The position numbers and the translations under genes are program-made. DNA of 64,000 bases, from positions 186,001-250,000 of the forward strand of contig NZ_CP168034.1 in assembly GCF_041530365.1 (NCBI RefSeq), read 5' to 3'. The stretch comes from Capnocytophaga sp. ARDL2 (lineage in GTDB: Bacteria > Bacteroidota > Bacteroidia > Flavobacteriales > Flavobacteriaceae). The notes under the pieces are model-generated. The model was not told the origin of the DNA and did no database searches. It saw only the letters and a program-made list of their open reading frames with translations. Shown here piece by piece: positions 44,353 through 53,937 of the stretch (within the stretch, counting starts at the first letter, position 1; every line of letters starts with the position of its first letter).

Positions 44353-45583
44353 TTATTTTCTAACATTATAAATCATACTATTTTTATATGTAAAATCATC
44401 TCTATTAACTCTAAAAGTAGAAAACCATCCATTATATTTACCATTCCACCCCCAATTCATTCTATAAAGACAACTCCTTTTAGTCATTTCAACATAACCA
44501 TGTAAATTTACAACTCTTTCAATTGTAACTTCATTTTCTCTATATCCATCGCAAACCTATGCATATCCATTTCTATAAACAGGAAAAATTAACCATACAT
44601 ATTGTTTTTCTCCTCTAGTTAAAATTACTGGATGATTACTAATTATTTCATTTTTCAATATAGTTGGGAAAAACCTCCTAAAGTAGCAGGTCTATAATTA
44701 AATTTATTTTTTAACGCATTAGATATTTTAGAATAATAAGTGGAAGAAGCTCCACATCCCCAATCCATATCAACTGAAACAACTGCTTCAAATAATAAAA
44801 ATGATGCTTCATTTGTACCATAAGCATTTAGCATTTCCTTCCAATTATAATGAACTGGATGTTGATAATATTTGATAAGTTGCCCCATTGCAACTGCTAC
44901 ACAACCTGCAAGAGTCCTACCATTTGAAGTGCTAGCACATTCATAATAAGGAGCATAATTATTATAATCTATTTTTTGTCCCCATTTTGTTTCAGTCAAA
45001 AGTCCCTTACTAAAAATCTCTTCGACTGAAACTACTATCACATTATTGTTATATGTTGTATTAGAAGTATTATTATTAATTGGGTTTAAATAATTTTCAA
45101 TTTTAGAAATTTCCCATTGTAAACTAAAATCATATGTACTCACTTCTTTATTTCTTAGTTCATCAATATATTCATCTGTAGATTTCATCCAATCAACTAA
45201 TCCTTCAGGATAGAAGTCTTCTTTTACACTAAAATATTCATTCTTTGAAAACGCTAAAACAGGTAAAGTTCTTTTATCTGCAGAAAATAATATAAAACCA
45301 CCATTAATATAATTTACAATATAAAAAGATGGTTTATTTAAAACACTACCTATTGGTATTATTTCTTTAACTTCTCTTGAACCATTATCTGTAAAAAAAC
45401 TATCCTTTTTCCTTTTAAAAATTTCAGTTGCAATATACTTTATTTCATCTTCATTTACAAAAAACTATCTCTTTCTTTATGTTTAACAGATTTTTTTTCG
45501 TCAGATTTTAATTCCATAACAGCATCATTGTTACAAGAAACAAAGGTAAAAGCAGCACTTAAAATTAATAATATTTTTCTCAT
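44353..45583 (-). pseudogene. C10-family (streptopain-like) cysteine protease, multiply broken
   Basis: Reading on the minus strand, ATG at 45583 gives a lipoprotein-like signal (MRKILLILSAAFTFVSCNND). A frameshift in a T-run near 45465 leads to the propeptide (YIVNYINGGFILFSADKR) and the catalytic domain with the nucleophile Cys in TLAGCVAVAMGQLIKYY. A second frameshift lies near 44660. In the last part the usual GHAWVCDGY reads GYA-stop-VCDGY: His is Tyr and Trp is a stop codon. The C-terminal MNWGWNGKYNGWF is intact. Two frameshifts, a nonsense codon and loss of the catalytic His show a true pseudogene. Confidence 0.88.
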
Positions 45584-45654
45584 CTTTTATGATTTATAAA
45601 TTATTATGTAAATTTAACATATTTTCAAAATATTAACAAAAAAATATCACCATA

Positions 45655-45687
45655 AAAAAAGTTGCCTTGATAAAGACAACTTTTTAG
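45655..45687 (-). terminator. Terminator after marC
   Basis: AAAAAGTTG and CAACTTTTT form the stem with A/T-runs on both sides, 20 bases from the marC stop codon. Confidence 0.75.
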
Positions 45688-45706
45688 ATAAACATTTTTT
45701 TTGATT

Positions 45707-46330
45707 TTACCCTATTTGAAAAATCTTCAACAACGCATTTACAATATATTGAATACCGATTGCCAATACTAAAAATCCGATGATTCTCGAAATAGCTACT
45801 ATCCCCGACACTCCTAACAACTTTGACAAGTAATTTGAACTTTTCAAGGTTAAATACACAGTAACGCATACACTCAACACGGCTAATACAATAAATACCT
45901 TGTCCATTATCAATGGATAGTCTTGGTACATGGCGATCAACAACGACATTGATCCTGGACCAGCCATCATTGGGATTGCTAAAGGTGTCAATGCTATGTC
46001 GCTGCGGTGTTGTGCATCATTAGCTACTTTTTTGTTTACTCCTCGTTTTTTGCTAAATGTTCCTGAAAGCAATCCAAATCCTGAGGAACAAATTACGATA
46101 CCTCCGGCTATTCTCAATACATCAATGTCTATTCCAAAAAAGTTGAGTATGTACTGCCCTATTAAAAAGGAAACCGTCAATATTATAAACACATTGATAG
46201 CTACCCACATAGCCGTGCGTTCTTTCCATTCTTTACTATCCTCTTGTGTTAATGCTAAAAAAATAGGTACTGATCCCAATGGATTGATCAACGAAAACAA
46301 AGCAGTAAAAGCAATTAAAAACACATCCAT
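45707..46330 (-). CDS. marC: MarC/UPF0056-family membrane protein
   Basis: This 207-residue inner-membrane protein has six hydrophobic segments and the MarC signatures LINPLGSVPIFLALT and LTPLAIPMMAGPGSMSLLIA. The family (also named NAAT, neutral amino acid transport, in archaea) has no settled function in bacteria and is not truly linked to multiple antibiotic resistance. It is transcribed alone. Confidence 0.9.
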   Translation of the reverse strand: MDVFLIAFTALFSLINPLGSVPIFLALTQEDSKEWKERTAMWVAINVFIILTVSFLIGQYILNFFGIDIDVLRIAGGIVICSSGFGLLSGTFSKKRGVNKKVANDAQHRSDIALTPLAIPMMAGPGSMSLLIAMYQDYPLIMDKVFIVLAVLSVCVTVYLTLKSSNYLSKLLGVSGIVAISRIIGFLVLAIGIQYIVNALLKIFQIG

Positions 46331-46396
46331 TTTTTTAATTTTAAAATTATTTATGCAATAATAAACATTTCTCGCAAAAAGTAGATTAACTCAATG

Positions 46397-46927
46397 TTAT
46401 TTTATCATTTTTTGATAAAAATCCCAAATCAAAATACCTCCACTTACAGAAACATTTAAGGAATGTTTACTACCCAATTGAGGGATTTCAATGACTACAT
46501 CACTGGTATTTACAACAGATTGCGAAACTCCTTTTACTTCGTTTCCAAATACCAAGGCATATTTCTTACCTTTTTCTACTTCAAAATCGTTGAGCATCAC
46601 CGAACCTTCTACTTGTTCTACCGAAACGACTGTAATTTTTTCCTCTTTGAGTTTTGTAATCAATTCGTCGATTTCTTTTACATATTCCCAATCAACGGTT
46701 TCAGTAGCACCCAATGCCGTTTTGTGAATTTCCTTATTTGGAGGAGTTGCCGTGATGCCGCATAAATAGATTTTTTCAATCAAAAAAGCATCAGCAGTAC
46801 GGAAAAAAGCTCCAATGTTGTGCATACTTCGTATATTGTCCAATACGATGATCATCGGAGTTTTTTCGGCTTCTTTAAATTCTTGAACCGATTTTCTGTT
46901 TAGTTCGTCTAATATGAGTTTTTTCAT
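46397..46927 (-). CDS. SpoU/TrmH-family RNA methyltransferase
   Basis: This protein of about 176 residues methylates a ribose 2'-O in tRNA or rRNA. The SPOUT-fold motifs are VLDNIRSMHNIGAFFRTADAF, seen as two parts, then ALVFGNEVKGVS and the C-terminal knot QLGSKHSLNVSVSGGILIW. I chose the start at 46927, because a TAAATTTG -7 box (minus strand, plus 46943-46950) puts the transcript start close to the alternative ATG at 46945. The exact target nucleotide cannot be read from the sequence. Confidence 0.9.
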   Translation of the reverse strand: MKKLILDELNRKSVQEFKEAEKTPMIIVLDNIRSMHNIGAFFRTADAFLIEKIYLCGITATPPNKEIHKTALGATETVDWEYVKEIDELITKLKEEKITVVSVEQVEGSVMLNDFEVEKGKKYALVFGNEVKGVSQSVVNTSDVVIEIPQLGSKHSLNVSVSGGILIWDFYQKMIK

Positions 46928-47026
46928 TTTTGTTATTTTATGCAAATTTACTTTAGTTTTTTTTCTTTAGTAGAATAAAAAGAGTTTGATTTATCTAAAA
47001 AATATTAGGTAAATAGAAAGTACAAT

Positions 47027-47056
47027 AAAAACGCAGTCGGAAAAAACTGCGTTTTA
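47027..47056 (-). terminator. Terminator after recJ
   Basis: AAAACGCAGT pairs perfectly with ACTGCGTTTT around an 8-base loop, 5 bases beyond the recJ stop. Confidence 0.85.
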
Positions 47057-47060
47057 TATT

Positions 47061-48767
47061 TTACGAACTAACCCTCACATCCTTTATTTCCAATTGTTTT
47101 CTGGTTTCGCCATTCCAGTGATTTTCGGAAATGGAATATACAATATCGATAGGGATGCCTTTTTCGATAGATTCGTACCATTGGTGTCCGCCAAAGAAAA
47201 TTGCTTCGACCAATCCGTTGTTGGTTTCAGTTTTTTCAAACAATTGAACATAAAATTTCAAATGGGTTTTATCACTTCCTAATAATTTTGGAAACACTGC
47301 TTTTATGTTTTTTGTCAAAAAGACTGGAGTCATATTTTCTGGGCCACAAGGCTCCATACGATTGAGCAAATTCAACAATCGTTGGTTGTTTAATTCCGAA
47401 AAATTTACTTCGACATCAATGAGAATTTGAGGTTCTTTGCATTCTTCAGGTAGCGTTTTGCTCACGAAATTTTCAAACGCATCTTTGAATTTCTGATAAT
47501 TTTCAGGAGCCAAAGTCATACCTGCGGCGTATTTATGTCCACCAAACTGAATCAAATGTTCCTTACAAGCATCTAAGGCTTTGTAAATATCGTATCCCTT
47601 TATCGAACGAGCCGAAGCAGCCAATACCTCGCCACTTTTTGTAAAAACAATGGTAGGTCGGTAATAGGTTTCAATCAATCGAGAAGCTACAATTCCAATC
47701 ACGCCTTTGTGCCAGTTTTCGTTATAAACCACGGTAGTCGCTCGGTTGTATTCGTTCAATTCGTCGATTTGTTCCAAGGCTTCTTGGGTAATATTTTTAT
47801 CTAAATCTCTTCGCTGACTGTTGAAATTTTCAATCAAATAATGCTTTTCAACTACCTCATTTTCGTTTTGAGATGTGAGCAATTGCACAGCGGATATTCC
47901 TTGTTCGATACGACCTGCCGCATTGATTTTTGGAGCAATTTTAAAGACCACATCCGCAATGGTAAATTTCCCCTCAGTTTTGATAAAATGCTTCAAACCC
48001 AAACGAGGAAAGTTATTCAGTACTTCCAATCCTTTCATTGCCAAAATGCGATTTTCGCCTGTAATAGGCACAATATCAGCTGCAATTGAAGTTGCTAATA
48101 AATCCAAACTTTGCCATAAATCCTCAACTTTGCCACTTCTTTTTTCATGCAAGGCTTGTATCAATTTAAACCCAACACCACAGCCCGACAATTCTTTGTA
48201 GGGGTAATTACAATCTTTTTGCTTAGGATCGAGTACAGCAATCGCATCTGGGATTTCATCTCCAGGCAAGTGGTGGTCGCAAATGATAAAATCAACACCT
48301 TTTTCTTTGGCATACTGTACTTTATCAACTGAGCGAATTCCACAATCGAGGGCGATAATCAAAGAAAAATCATTGTCTGCTGCAAAGTCAATACCCTGTG
48401 TAGAAATACCATAACCCTCTTTGTATCGGTCGGGAATATAGGTTGCTACATTGGGATAAATCGTTGAAAGATAAGTATAAACCAAAGAAACAGCTGTGGT
48501 TCCGTCCACATCATAATCGCCATATACGAGGATATTTTCGTTTTGTTGCATGGCATATTCGATACGTTTCACGGCATTTCGCATATCCTTCATCAAATAT
48601 GGGTCGTGCAAATCTTGGAGCGTAGGTTTAAAAAACAAATGACAATCTTCTAAAGTTTGCACTCCTCGCTGAGCCAAAAGCGTAGCGATTAGCTTGGGCA
48701 GGTTGCAGGTTTGTTGCAAATAAGCAACGGTTGTATCAGCGGGTTTGTTTTTTAAAATCCATTTCAT
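47061..48767 (-). CDS. recJ: Single-strand-specific exonuclease RecJ
   Basis: This 568-residue 5'-3' exonuclease works in recombination and repair. The DHH-family motifs are present: VYGDYDVDGTTA, IIALDCGIRS, ICDHHLPG and, in the DHHA1 region, FGGHKYAAGMTL. A C-terminal OB-like domain follows. I chose the start at 48767 (MKWILKNKPAD), which begins at the usual point; a start seven codons upstream is possible. Confidence 0.95.
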   Translation of the reverse strand: MKWILKNKPADTTVAYLQQTCNLPKLIATLLAQRGVQTLEDCHLFFKPTLQDLHDPYLMKDMRNAVKRIEYAMQQNENILVYGDYDVDGTTAVSLVYTYLSTIYPNVATYIPDRYKEGYGISTQGIDFAADNDFSLIIALDCGIRSVDKVQYAKEKGVDFIICDHHLPGDEIPDAIAVLDPKQKDCNYPYKELSGCGVGFKLIQALHEKRSGKVEDLWQSLDLLATSIAADIVPITGENRILAMKGLEVLNNFPRLGLKHFIKTEGKFTIADVVFKIAPKINAAGRIEQGISAVQLLTSQNENEVVEKHYLIENFNSQRRDLDKNITQEALEQIDELNEYNRATTVVYNENWHKGVIGIVASRLIETYYRPTIVFTKSGEVLAASARSIKGYDIYKALDACKEHLIQFGGHKYAAGMTLAPENYQKFKDAFENFVSKTLPEECKEPQILIDVEVNFSELNNQRLLNLLNRMEPCGPENMTPVFLTKNIKAVFPKLLGSDKTHLKFYVQLFEKTETNNGLVEAIFFGGHQWYESIEKGIPIDIVYSISENHWNGETRKQLEIKDVRVSS

Positions 48768-49120
48768 AGTTTTTTCTTTTTCAACCACATAGGAAATACC
48801 ATTTGTACTTTAATATACGACAATATAATTCCTCTGTTTGTCATGCTGTAAAGTATCTCAACACAGATTAATTTCTTTTTTTACCACTCAGAATCAGAGT
48901 TTTTTTTTCTATAAATTAGAGACTGATGCGTTAAACAAATTACCCACACTGCTTGTTCTGTAAAACATCTCAAATTCACTTGTCAAACAAAATAGAGGCT
49001 CTTACAGAGTGACAAATTTTGTGTGTAATCTTCCTAATGACTGTTTTTTTTCTTAATGATTTTCACAAAATTAAAAAAATCTGTGTATATCTGAGAAATA
49101 TTCGAGAAAACGATTAGACA
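48768..49120. other. Intergenic region without a gene
   Basis: No coding signal. The sequence contains CACAGATT and AATCTGTG words around 48860 and 49080, possibly arms of the same interspersed repeat family seen at 41757. Confidence 0.4.
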
Positions 49121-49150
49121 CAAAAAAACCACCTTTTTATAAGGTGGTTG
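49121..49150 (-). terminator. Terminator after rpmF
   Basis: AACCACCTT and AAGGTGGTT form the stem; on the minus strand a T-run follows directly. It lies at the end of the DUF177-rpmF transcript. Confidence 0.8.
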
Positions 49151-49153
49151 ATA

Positions 49154-49348
49154 TTATGCTACAGTTTCAGTTTTGTCAACTAAAACTTGACCTCTGTAGT
49201 ACAATTTTCCTTCGTGCCAGTAAGCTCTGTGCATTATGTGAGCTTCACCAGTTACCGCACATTTAGTGATTGCAGGAGCAACAGCTTTGTAGTGCGTTCT
49301 TCTCTTATCTCTTCTTGTTTTCGAGGTTTTTCTCTTAGGATGTGCCAT
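49154..49348 (-). CDS. rpmF: 50S ribosomal protein L32
   Basis: This 64-residue protein has the typical start [20 protein letters not shown] and the sequence [19 protein letters not shown], without the four zinc cysteines of the other L32 form (one Cys remains in KCAVTG). It lies 9 bases after the DUF177 gene, the classic arrangement. Confidence 0.96.
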   Translation of the reverse strand: MAHPKRKTSKTRRDKRRTHYKAVAPAITKCAVTGEAHIMHRAYWHEGKLYYRGQVLVDKTETVA

Positions 49349-49357
49349 TTTTCGTTA

Positions 49358-49948
49358 TTATTTATCTGTTAATAATTTTTTTAATTCTTCCCACCTTGGG
49401 TCGATTTCTGTATTGTTTTCGTTTATTTCTTCTGTGTCGTCGTCAAAATCATCAAATTCGTCTTCTTCTCCGGATAAAAAATCAAATTCATCTTCGTCGA
49501 AATCGTCTTCTTCTTGATAGTCTGGATGAACGCGTTTTTGTGGAACCGACAATACAATACTTTCGTAAATATATTGTGCAATATTGAATTGATATTCACC
49601 GTGCGGCAAAATGAGCAATTCTTCGTTTTCGTTGTTGAATTCTTCTCCAAATTTCACGATAAAATCGAGAAAACCTTCAATTGGCAAATCAAAATATTCG
49701 CCCGAAACATCACAAGGTACATACACCGTTCCACTGTGAGTAAGATGTACTTCCATCAAAGTTTCCTTTTTTACAAGGACTACTTTTACCTCTACCGAAA
49801 TACCCTCATACTCTTGATAATCAAATAGCTCGAAAAAATCATTTTCAATGAGGTATTCGTATTCGTGGGTTCCAATCTTCAGTCCAGAAAACTGAACGTT
49901 AAACTCTTTTTCTTTTCTCATACCTACTAATTCTATTTGAGTGGGCAA
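49358..49948 (-). CDS. DUF177/YceD-family protein
   Basis: This 196-residue cytoplasmic protein belongs to the DUF177 (YceD) family by its core (LTHSGTVYVPCDVSGEYFDL) and its place before rpmF. The C-terminal third is strongly acidic (DFDEDEFDFLSGEEDEFDDF). In other organisms the family is tied to ribosomal RNA or large-subunit biogenesis. Only one Cys of the usual pair is seen. Confidence 0.9.
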   Translation of the reverse strand: MPTQIELVGMRKEKEFNVQFSGLKIGTHEYEYLIENDFFELFDYQEYEGISVEVKVVLVKKETLMEVHLTHSGTVYVPCDVSGEYFDLPIEGFLDFIVKFGEEFNNENEELLILPHGEYQFNIAQYIYESIVLSVPQKRVHPDYQEEDDFDEDEFDFLSGEEDEFDDFDDDTEEINENNTEIDPRWEELKKLLTDK

Positions 49949-50032
49949 AATTATACATTTGTTTTTTTATTTCAAAATATTTTTGTGGATAATTTTTCTG
50001 TTTTTGTGAAAAACTTTTTTCAACTTACTGAT

Positions 50033-51964
50033 TTATTGCGTCAATCTCGAAAATCTTCGGTTACTTTCCGGAAAATCAATACCATAGGCAAACAATACCA
50101 TACATCCATAAAGAATGGAATATAGGACTAAATTTCCGTCAAAACGCCCTGAGGGAAAAGACGGTGATTCTACACAGGTCAAAAAGATTCCCAACAAAAT
50201 GGAAGCCATTGCCAAGCATTGATAGACACGCATTCCCATAAAATAGGGTGTTTGTGGTTCGCCTCGCAAAGATTCTTCTACAAATCGGAAACTTCCGTTC
50301 AAAATCAAATACATTCCTGCGACAAACGACATAGGCATAGCCAAACTTACCAATCGAAAGAGAAAGAAAAATGTGAGAAAATTGGTGGCTATGGAATAAA
50401 ACTGCGTTGGATATAGATTTTTTCCTGTCCAACCTGCCAGTTTGTGAACCCTCGATTTGGGATGGTGAAAACAGATTCCTTTCACTTGGTCGGTGGGTTT
50501 TCCGTGACAACACCCTTGAACCAAACAACGAAATCGTCCAAAAAACTGTATGGAACTCGCCGCCAATGCAGAAACACCTATCAACGTCCACAAATCAAGT
50601 TCGGTAAATATGGAGACACCAACAATCGTCAAACCAACTCCAATGACACTGCCGTAATAACCATACGGTCGTAACAAAGCCGGTGATCCCTCAACAAATT
50701 GAGCCCATAATCCTGCTCCGACAAATCCCGAAATTCCGATGAGATACACCACAAATAAATAATCGGGTAAAAAATATCCAATAATCAAAAATCCAGATAC
50801 GCCACCCATCGCTGCATAAAATCCGTGGTTGATGATGCGAATTTTCCCTATTCGCCATTCTTTCCAAGAATTGGAAATGTTTTCGCAGAATTTCAACAGA
50901 TTAGTATATAGTTTATTTCGATTATCTACTAAAATGAATGTAATTATTCCAAAAACCACATCCAAAATCGTATGATTGTAAGTGGTTAAACAACTGATTA
51001 CAATCAACCATGCAATAATAGTTCCTAAAATTTTCAGCTTAGGAAATCGCAAACCGAAATATTTTGCAAAAATCAATGCCCAAAACACATGAAACGAGGG
51101 CAAGGCAGCTGTTTGACCGTCTACTTCTCTTCCTACAATTATCCAATAAGTAAAAATTGATTGATTTTCAATAGTTTCATAAGGCACAACAAACGGAAAA
51201 ACCAAATAGGTATAAAATCCGATGCACATTCCCACTATGGCATCAAACACAAAAGTTCGTATTTGCTGTTTAGTTTGGAGAAAAAAGGGCAATAGAATCA
51301 CCAAAGGATAAAGCAACACATAAAATAGAACGCTAAAATCAAGAAAGGGAATCCAATCGTCAAAAAATAGTTTGGTAGATATAGCATCTATTGGGGTTTT
51401 GAAATAAATAAAACTCTCATAGAGCAACAACCAAGGCAAAAACACCCATACAAAAATTAATACTTTGTCTTTTAAGGATGCTTTTTCGATTGTATTTCCT
51501 GGAAAATCGAAAAAGGTTTGATGCTTTTGGCTGTCGAAATTCTTTGCAATCAATTCGTTTTCAAAACCTTGCACATACGACAAAATCAACAAAATCAACA
51601 CAGGCGTTATCAACCAAAATCCCGATGCCGACTGAAAATATAGACTCAATCCCGCTGAAAGCAACACGGCTCCCACATAAATTGGGTGATGAAAAAAGTA
51701 ATACCACCCTTTTCTTACATAAAATTTTGGTGGAAAAGCGTTCATCGGCAAGCCTTTGCCCTGAAACCATAAATTGCTCATACCTCCGAGTATCATCAAT
51801 AATCCCAATGCAGACAAAATTATGTCTATCCAAGGAAGATTAGGCACAGGCAAATAGACCATTGTTTCGGTTTGATTTGCCCAAAAAACGAGTAAAGCAG
51901 GTAAAATAATACAAAAAATAGCTCCGAATACGATTTTTTGAAAAGCGATTTTTATTTTTCCCAT
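50033..51964 (-). CDS. Three-domain membrane enzyme: methyltransferase-like, PAP2-like and Lgt-like
   Basis: This 643-residue polytopic protein has three parts. Residues 1 to about 165 resemble isoprenylcysteine/phospholipid methyltransferases (RKGWYYFFHHPIYVGAVLLS, then GFENELIAKNF). Residues about 170-350 form a PAP2/inositolphosphorylceramide-synthase-like part with ALPSFHVFWAL and TTYNHTILDVV, keeping the His and the His-Asp of the active site. Residues about 380-620 resemble Lgt with FGRFRCLVQGCCHGKPTD and LYPTQFYS. It may remodel lipids or modify lipoproteins in the inner membrane. It overlaps the CrtC-like gene by 13 bases and is likely made with it. Confidence 0.8.
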   Translation of the reverse strand: MGKIKIAFQKIVFGAIFCIILPALLVFWANQTETMVYLPVPNLPWIDIILSALGLLMILGGMSNLWFQGKGLPMNAFPPKFYVRKGWYYFFHHPIYVGAVLLSAGLSLYFQSASGFWLITPVLILLILSYVQGFENELIAKNFDSQKHQTFFDFPGNTIEKASLKDKVLIFVWVFLPWLLLYESFIYFKTPIDAISTKLFFDDWIPFLDFSVLFYVLLYPLVILLPFFLQTKQQIRTFVFDAIVGMCIGFYTYLVFPFVVPYETIENQSIFTYWIIVGREVDGQTAALPSFHVFWALIFAKYFGLRFPKLKILGTIIAWLIVISCLTTYNHTILDVVFGIITFILVDNRNKLYTNLLKFCENISNSWKEWRIGKIRIINHGFYAAMGGVSGFLIIGYFLPDYLFVVYLIGISGFVGAGLWAQFVEGSPALLRPYGYYGSVIGVGLTIVGVSIFTELDLWTLIGVSALAASSIQFFGRFRCLVQGCCHGKPTDQVKGICFHHPKSRVHKLAGWTGKNLYPTQFYSIATNFLTFFFLFRLVSLAMPMSFVAGMYLILNGSFRFVEESLRGEPQTPYFMGMRVYQCLAMASILLGIFLTCVESPSFPSGRFDGNLVLYSILYGCMVLFAYGIDFPESNRRFSRLTQ

Positions 51965-52716
51965 AACACAGTTTCATAAAGAGAGAATCCAGATTCTGAT
52001 TGATTATCAATAGTAAAAACCGATTTACTTTTGAATTTCATCTCTCTGGATTGTAAAAATTTTTTACTAAAAAACAATTTTAAAAACGGATATTTATCAG
52101 CAATCGAAAGCAATTTTTCATTTTTAATAGAAATAGGATTTTCAAATGTCAGTTGAGCATTTTTATCATAAAAAACGATGCCTTTATCCGAAATTTCAAC
52201 ATTTTCCACCAAATTTCCGTTCCAATATACTTTTTTCAACGGATGAGTTCCTTGCCATTCTATCCAAACAATCGTATGATTTTCCGACAAAAAGCGTCCC
52301 CATTTCAAAGTGGAAATCGGCAATTTCCAAGGCGAAAAATTCATCATAAGGAGTTCACTGTATCCCAATCCTTCAAATGATTTTTCGTTGATTGAAACTT
52401 GAAATCGAGCTTTTGGTACACGACAATCCCAATGTAATTTCCCAATCGCATAGTCCAATAAAACTTCCGAAAAACCCTCGTCAATTTGTTGCCATTTTCC
52501 AAAAATTTTCAATTTTTCATTTTGGAAAGAGCTGTTGCCTTGTCCAATCTCAGACCTCAACAAAACACTTTTTTCGACAAACTCACCATTTTCCGAAAGC
52601 ATATAAGACGAATAGGGAATCGAAAATCCAAAAATTTTCAATCGGGCTTCATATAAAATAAAACTATTCCCCTGATTGTGAATTCCGTCAAAGTAATATT
52701 TTTTAATAGAAATCAT
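51952..52716 (-). CDS. CrtC/AttH-like lipocalin-fold protein
   Basis: This 254-residue protein has no signal peptide and is beta-rich, with WGRFLSENHTIVWIEWQG in the second half. This layout recalls AttH/CrtC-like (carotenoid 1,2-hydratase) double-lipocalin proteins, which bind hydrophobic ligands; the match is by pattern and is not strong. It lies upstream of, and overlaps, the three-domain lipid enzyme gene, so the pair probably acts on one hydrophobic substrate. Confidence 0.55.
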   Translation of the reverse strand: MISIKKYYFDGIHNQGNSFILYEARLKIFGFSIPYSSYMLSENGEFVEKSVLLRSEIGQGNSSFQNEKLKIFGKWQQIDEGFSEVLLDYAIGKLHWDCRVPKARFQVSINEKSFEGLGYSELLMMNFSPWKLPISTLKWGRFLSENHTIVWIEWQGTHPLKKVYWNGNLVENVEISDKGIVFYDKNAQLTFENPISIKNEKLLSIADKYPFLKLFFSKKFLQSREMKFKSKSVFTIDNQSESGFSLYETVLWEK

Positions 52717-52745
52717 TTTTTATACGATAAGTAGAACAAAAATAA

Positions 52746-52850
52746 AAAAAACAAGCCAATTATCTAAAACTGACTTGTTTTCCTTTTTAAAAACTTTTAA
52801 AATTCTAGTATTATAAACACTTATTTTTTAATGATATTTTTCGAACTACC
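52746..52850. repeat. 105-bp exact direct repeat, copy 1 (3' flank of a T9SS cargo gene)
   Basis: Identical to 53833-53937. It covers the end of the upstream-strand coding sequence and its terminator (ACAAGCCA ... TGACTTGT stem with T-run). It marks the edge of a tandem gene duplication. Confidence 0.9.
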
Positions 52851-53789
52851 ACCGATTCTCAAAATGTAATTTCCTTTTTCCAATGATGAAACATCTATTT
52901 GAGTAGATTGCTTGTTGTCAATTGCTCCAGACGTTACCAATCTTCCTACAATGTCATAAATCGCATAATCTTTTTGAATTGGCTCATTGAAGGTGATTGT
53001 CAACACATTTTCTACTGGGTTTGGATATATGTTAAACGTCACTTTTTCGTAGTCTTTTACAGATAATGGATTCGGTGTAAAACGATAAACAGTGTTGGCT
53101 ACAACAGGTGTAGTCAGACCATTTGGATCATCTACAGCTTCATTAATCTCAGCATAAGTAGGTGCTGATGCTGTTCCGAAAAGATGTCCTGCAGCACCCT
53201 CTTCCATTTCATCATTAAACACCCCAAAAATCGGCACCCAAAAATGTGTTTCTGAATTAAATAAATTGGTTGGTTGTACCAACACGTTTCCATAGCGATA
53301 TTCTATCGATCCATCTGATTCGTAATACCATACTTGACTGTTGATGTATTGATTACTTGGTTGAGGAGTGTCTGTTTGCATAGAAAAAACACCAATATTG
53401 CTAAACTGTACTTTCCAAATACGATTTCCTTGTGTTCCGTCTACTCTATAAGCAATCGGTGATTGTGTTTGTGTTGATCCCCCTCCTCTATCATAACCCG
53501 TAATAAAATTTGGAACTATTATTCCTTCAGACGTATTGTTTTCAAACGTCAACATTCCTTCGGTAAAATAAAAAGTATTGAAACTTTGCCCAAATAGATT
53601 GATGGTAAATGGAGTTGCAATTGGCCCTATTTCATCTACTGTATTCCAATTTTGACCATTGTTTATAGAAATTGCTCCTGTCAATTCTTGATATGGTTCT
53701 GTTGTTTGAGAAAATGTATAAGCATTTTGTTGTGCTATGGCACTAAATGAAGCTATCATTCCGAAAGCTAAAGAAACTATTTTTTTCAT
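52821..53789 (-). CDS. Secreted T9SS cargo protein, copy A
   Basis: This 322-residue protein has a signal peptide (to about SAIAQ), a beta-rich body without known catalytic motifs, and a type A T9SS C-terminal domain (FNIYPNPVENVLTITFNEPI, then LEKGNYILRIGG). The N-terminal part shares YTFSQTTEPYQELTGAISIN with its neighbour at 53908. The body has aromatic clusters (QVWYYESDGSIEYRYGN) and could bind carbohydrate or protein. The function is unknown. It should be exported by T9SS. Confidence 0.85.
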   Translation of the reverse strand: MKKIVSLAFGMIASFSAIAQQNAYTFSQTTEPYQELTGAISINNGQNWNTVDEIGPIATPFTINLFGQSFNTFYFTEGMLTFENNTSEGIIVPNFITGYDRGGGSTQTQSPIAYRVDGTQGNRIWKVQFSNIGVFSMQTDTPQPSNQYINSQVWYYESDGSIEYRYGNVLVQPTNLFNSETHFWVPIFGVFNDEMEEGAAGHLFGTASAPTYAEINEAVDDPNGLTTPVVANTVYRFTPNPLSVKDYEKVTFNIYPNPVENVLTITFNEPIQKDYAIYDIVGRLVTSGAIDNKQSTQIDVSSLEKGNYILRIGGSSKNIIKK

Positions 53790-53832
53790 AATTTACTTTT
53801 ATTAATTCTTTACAAAGTTACATTATTACAGC

Positions 53833-53937
53833 AAAAAACAAGCCAATTATCTAAAACTGACTTGTTTTCCTTTTTAAAAACTTTTAAAATTCTAGTATTA
53901 TAAACACTTATTTTTTAATGATATTTTTCGAACTACC
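53833..53937. repeat. 105-bp exact direct repeat, copy 2
   Basis: Partner of 52746-52850, with the same terminator hairpin and the last codons of the second cargo gene. The offset between the copies is 1087 bases, about the size of one gene unit. Confidence 0.9.
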
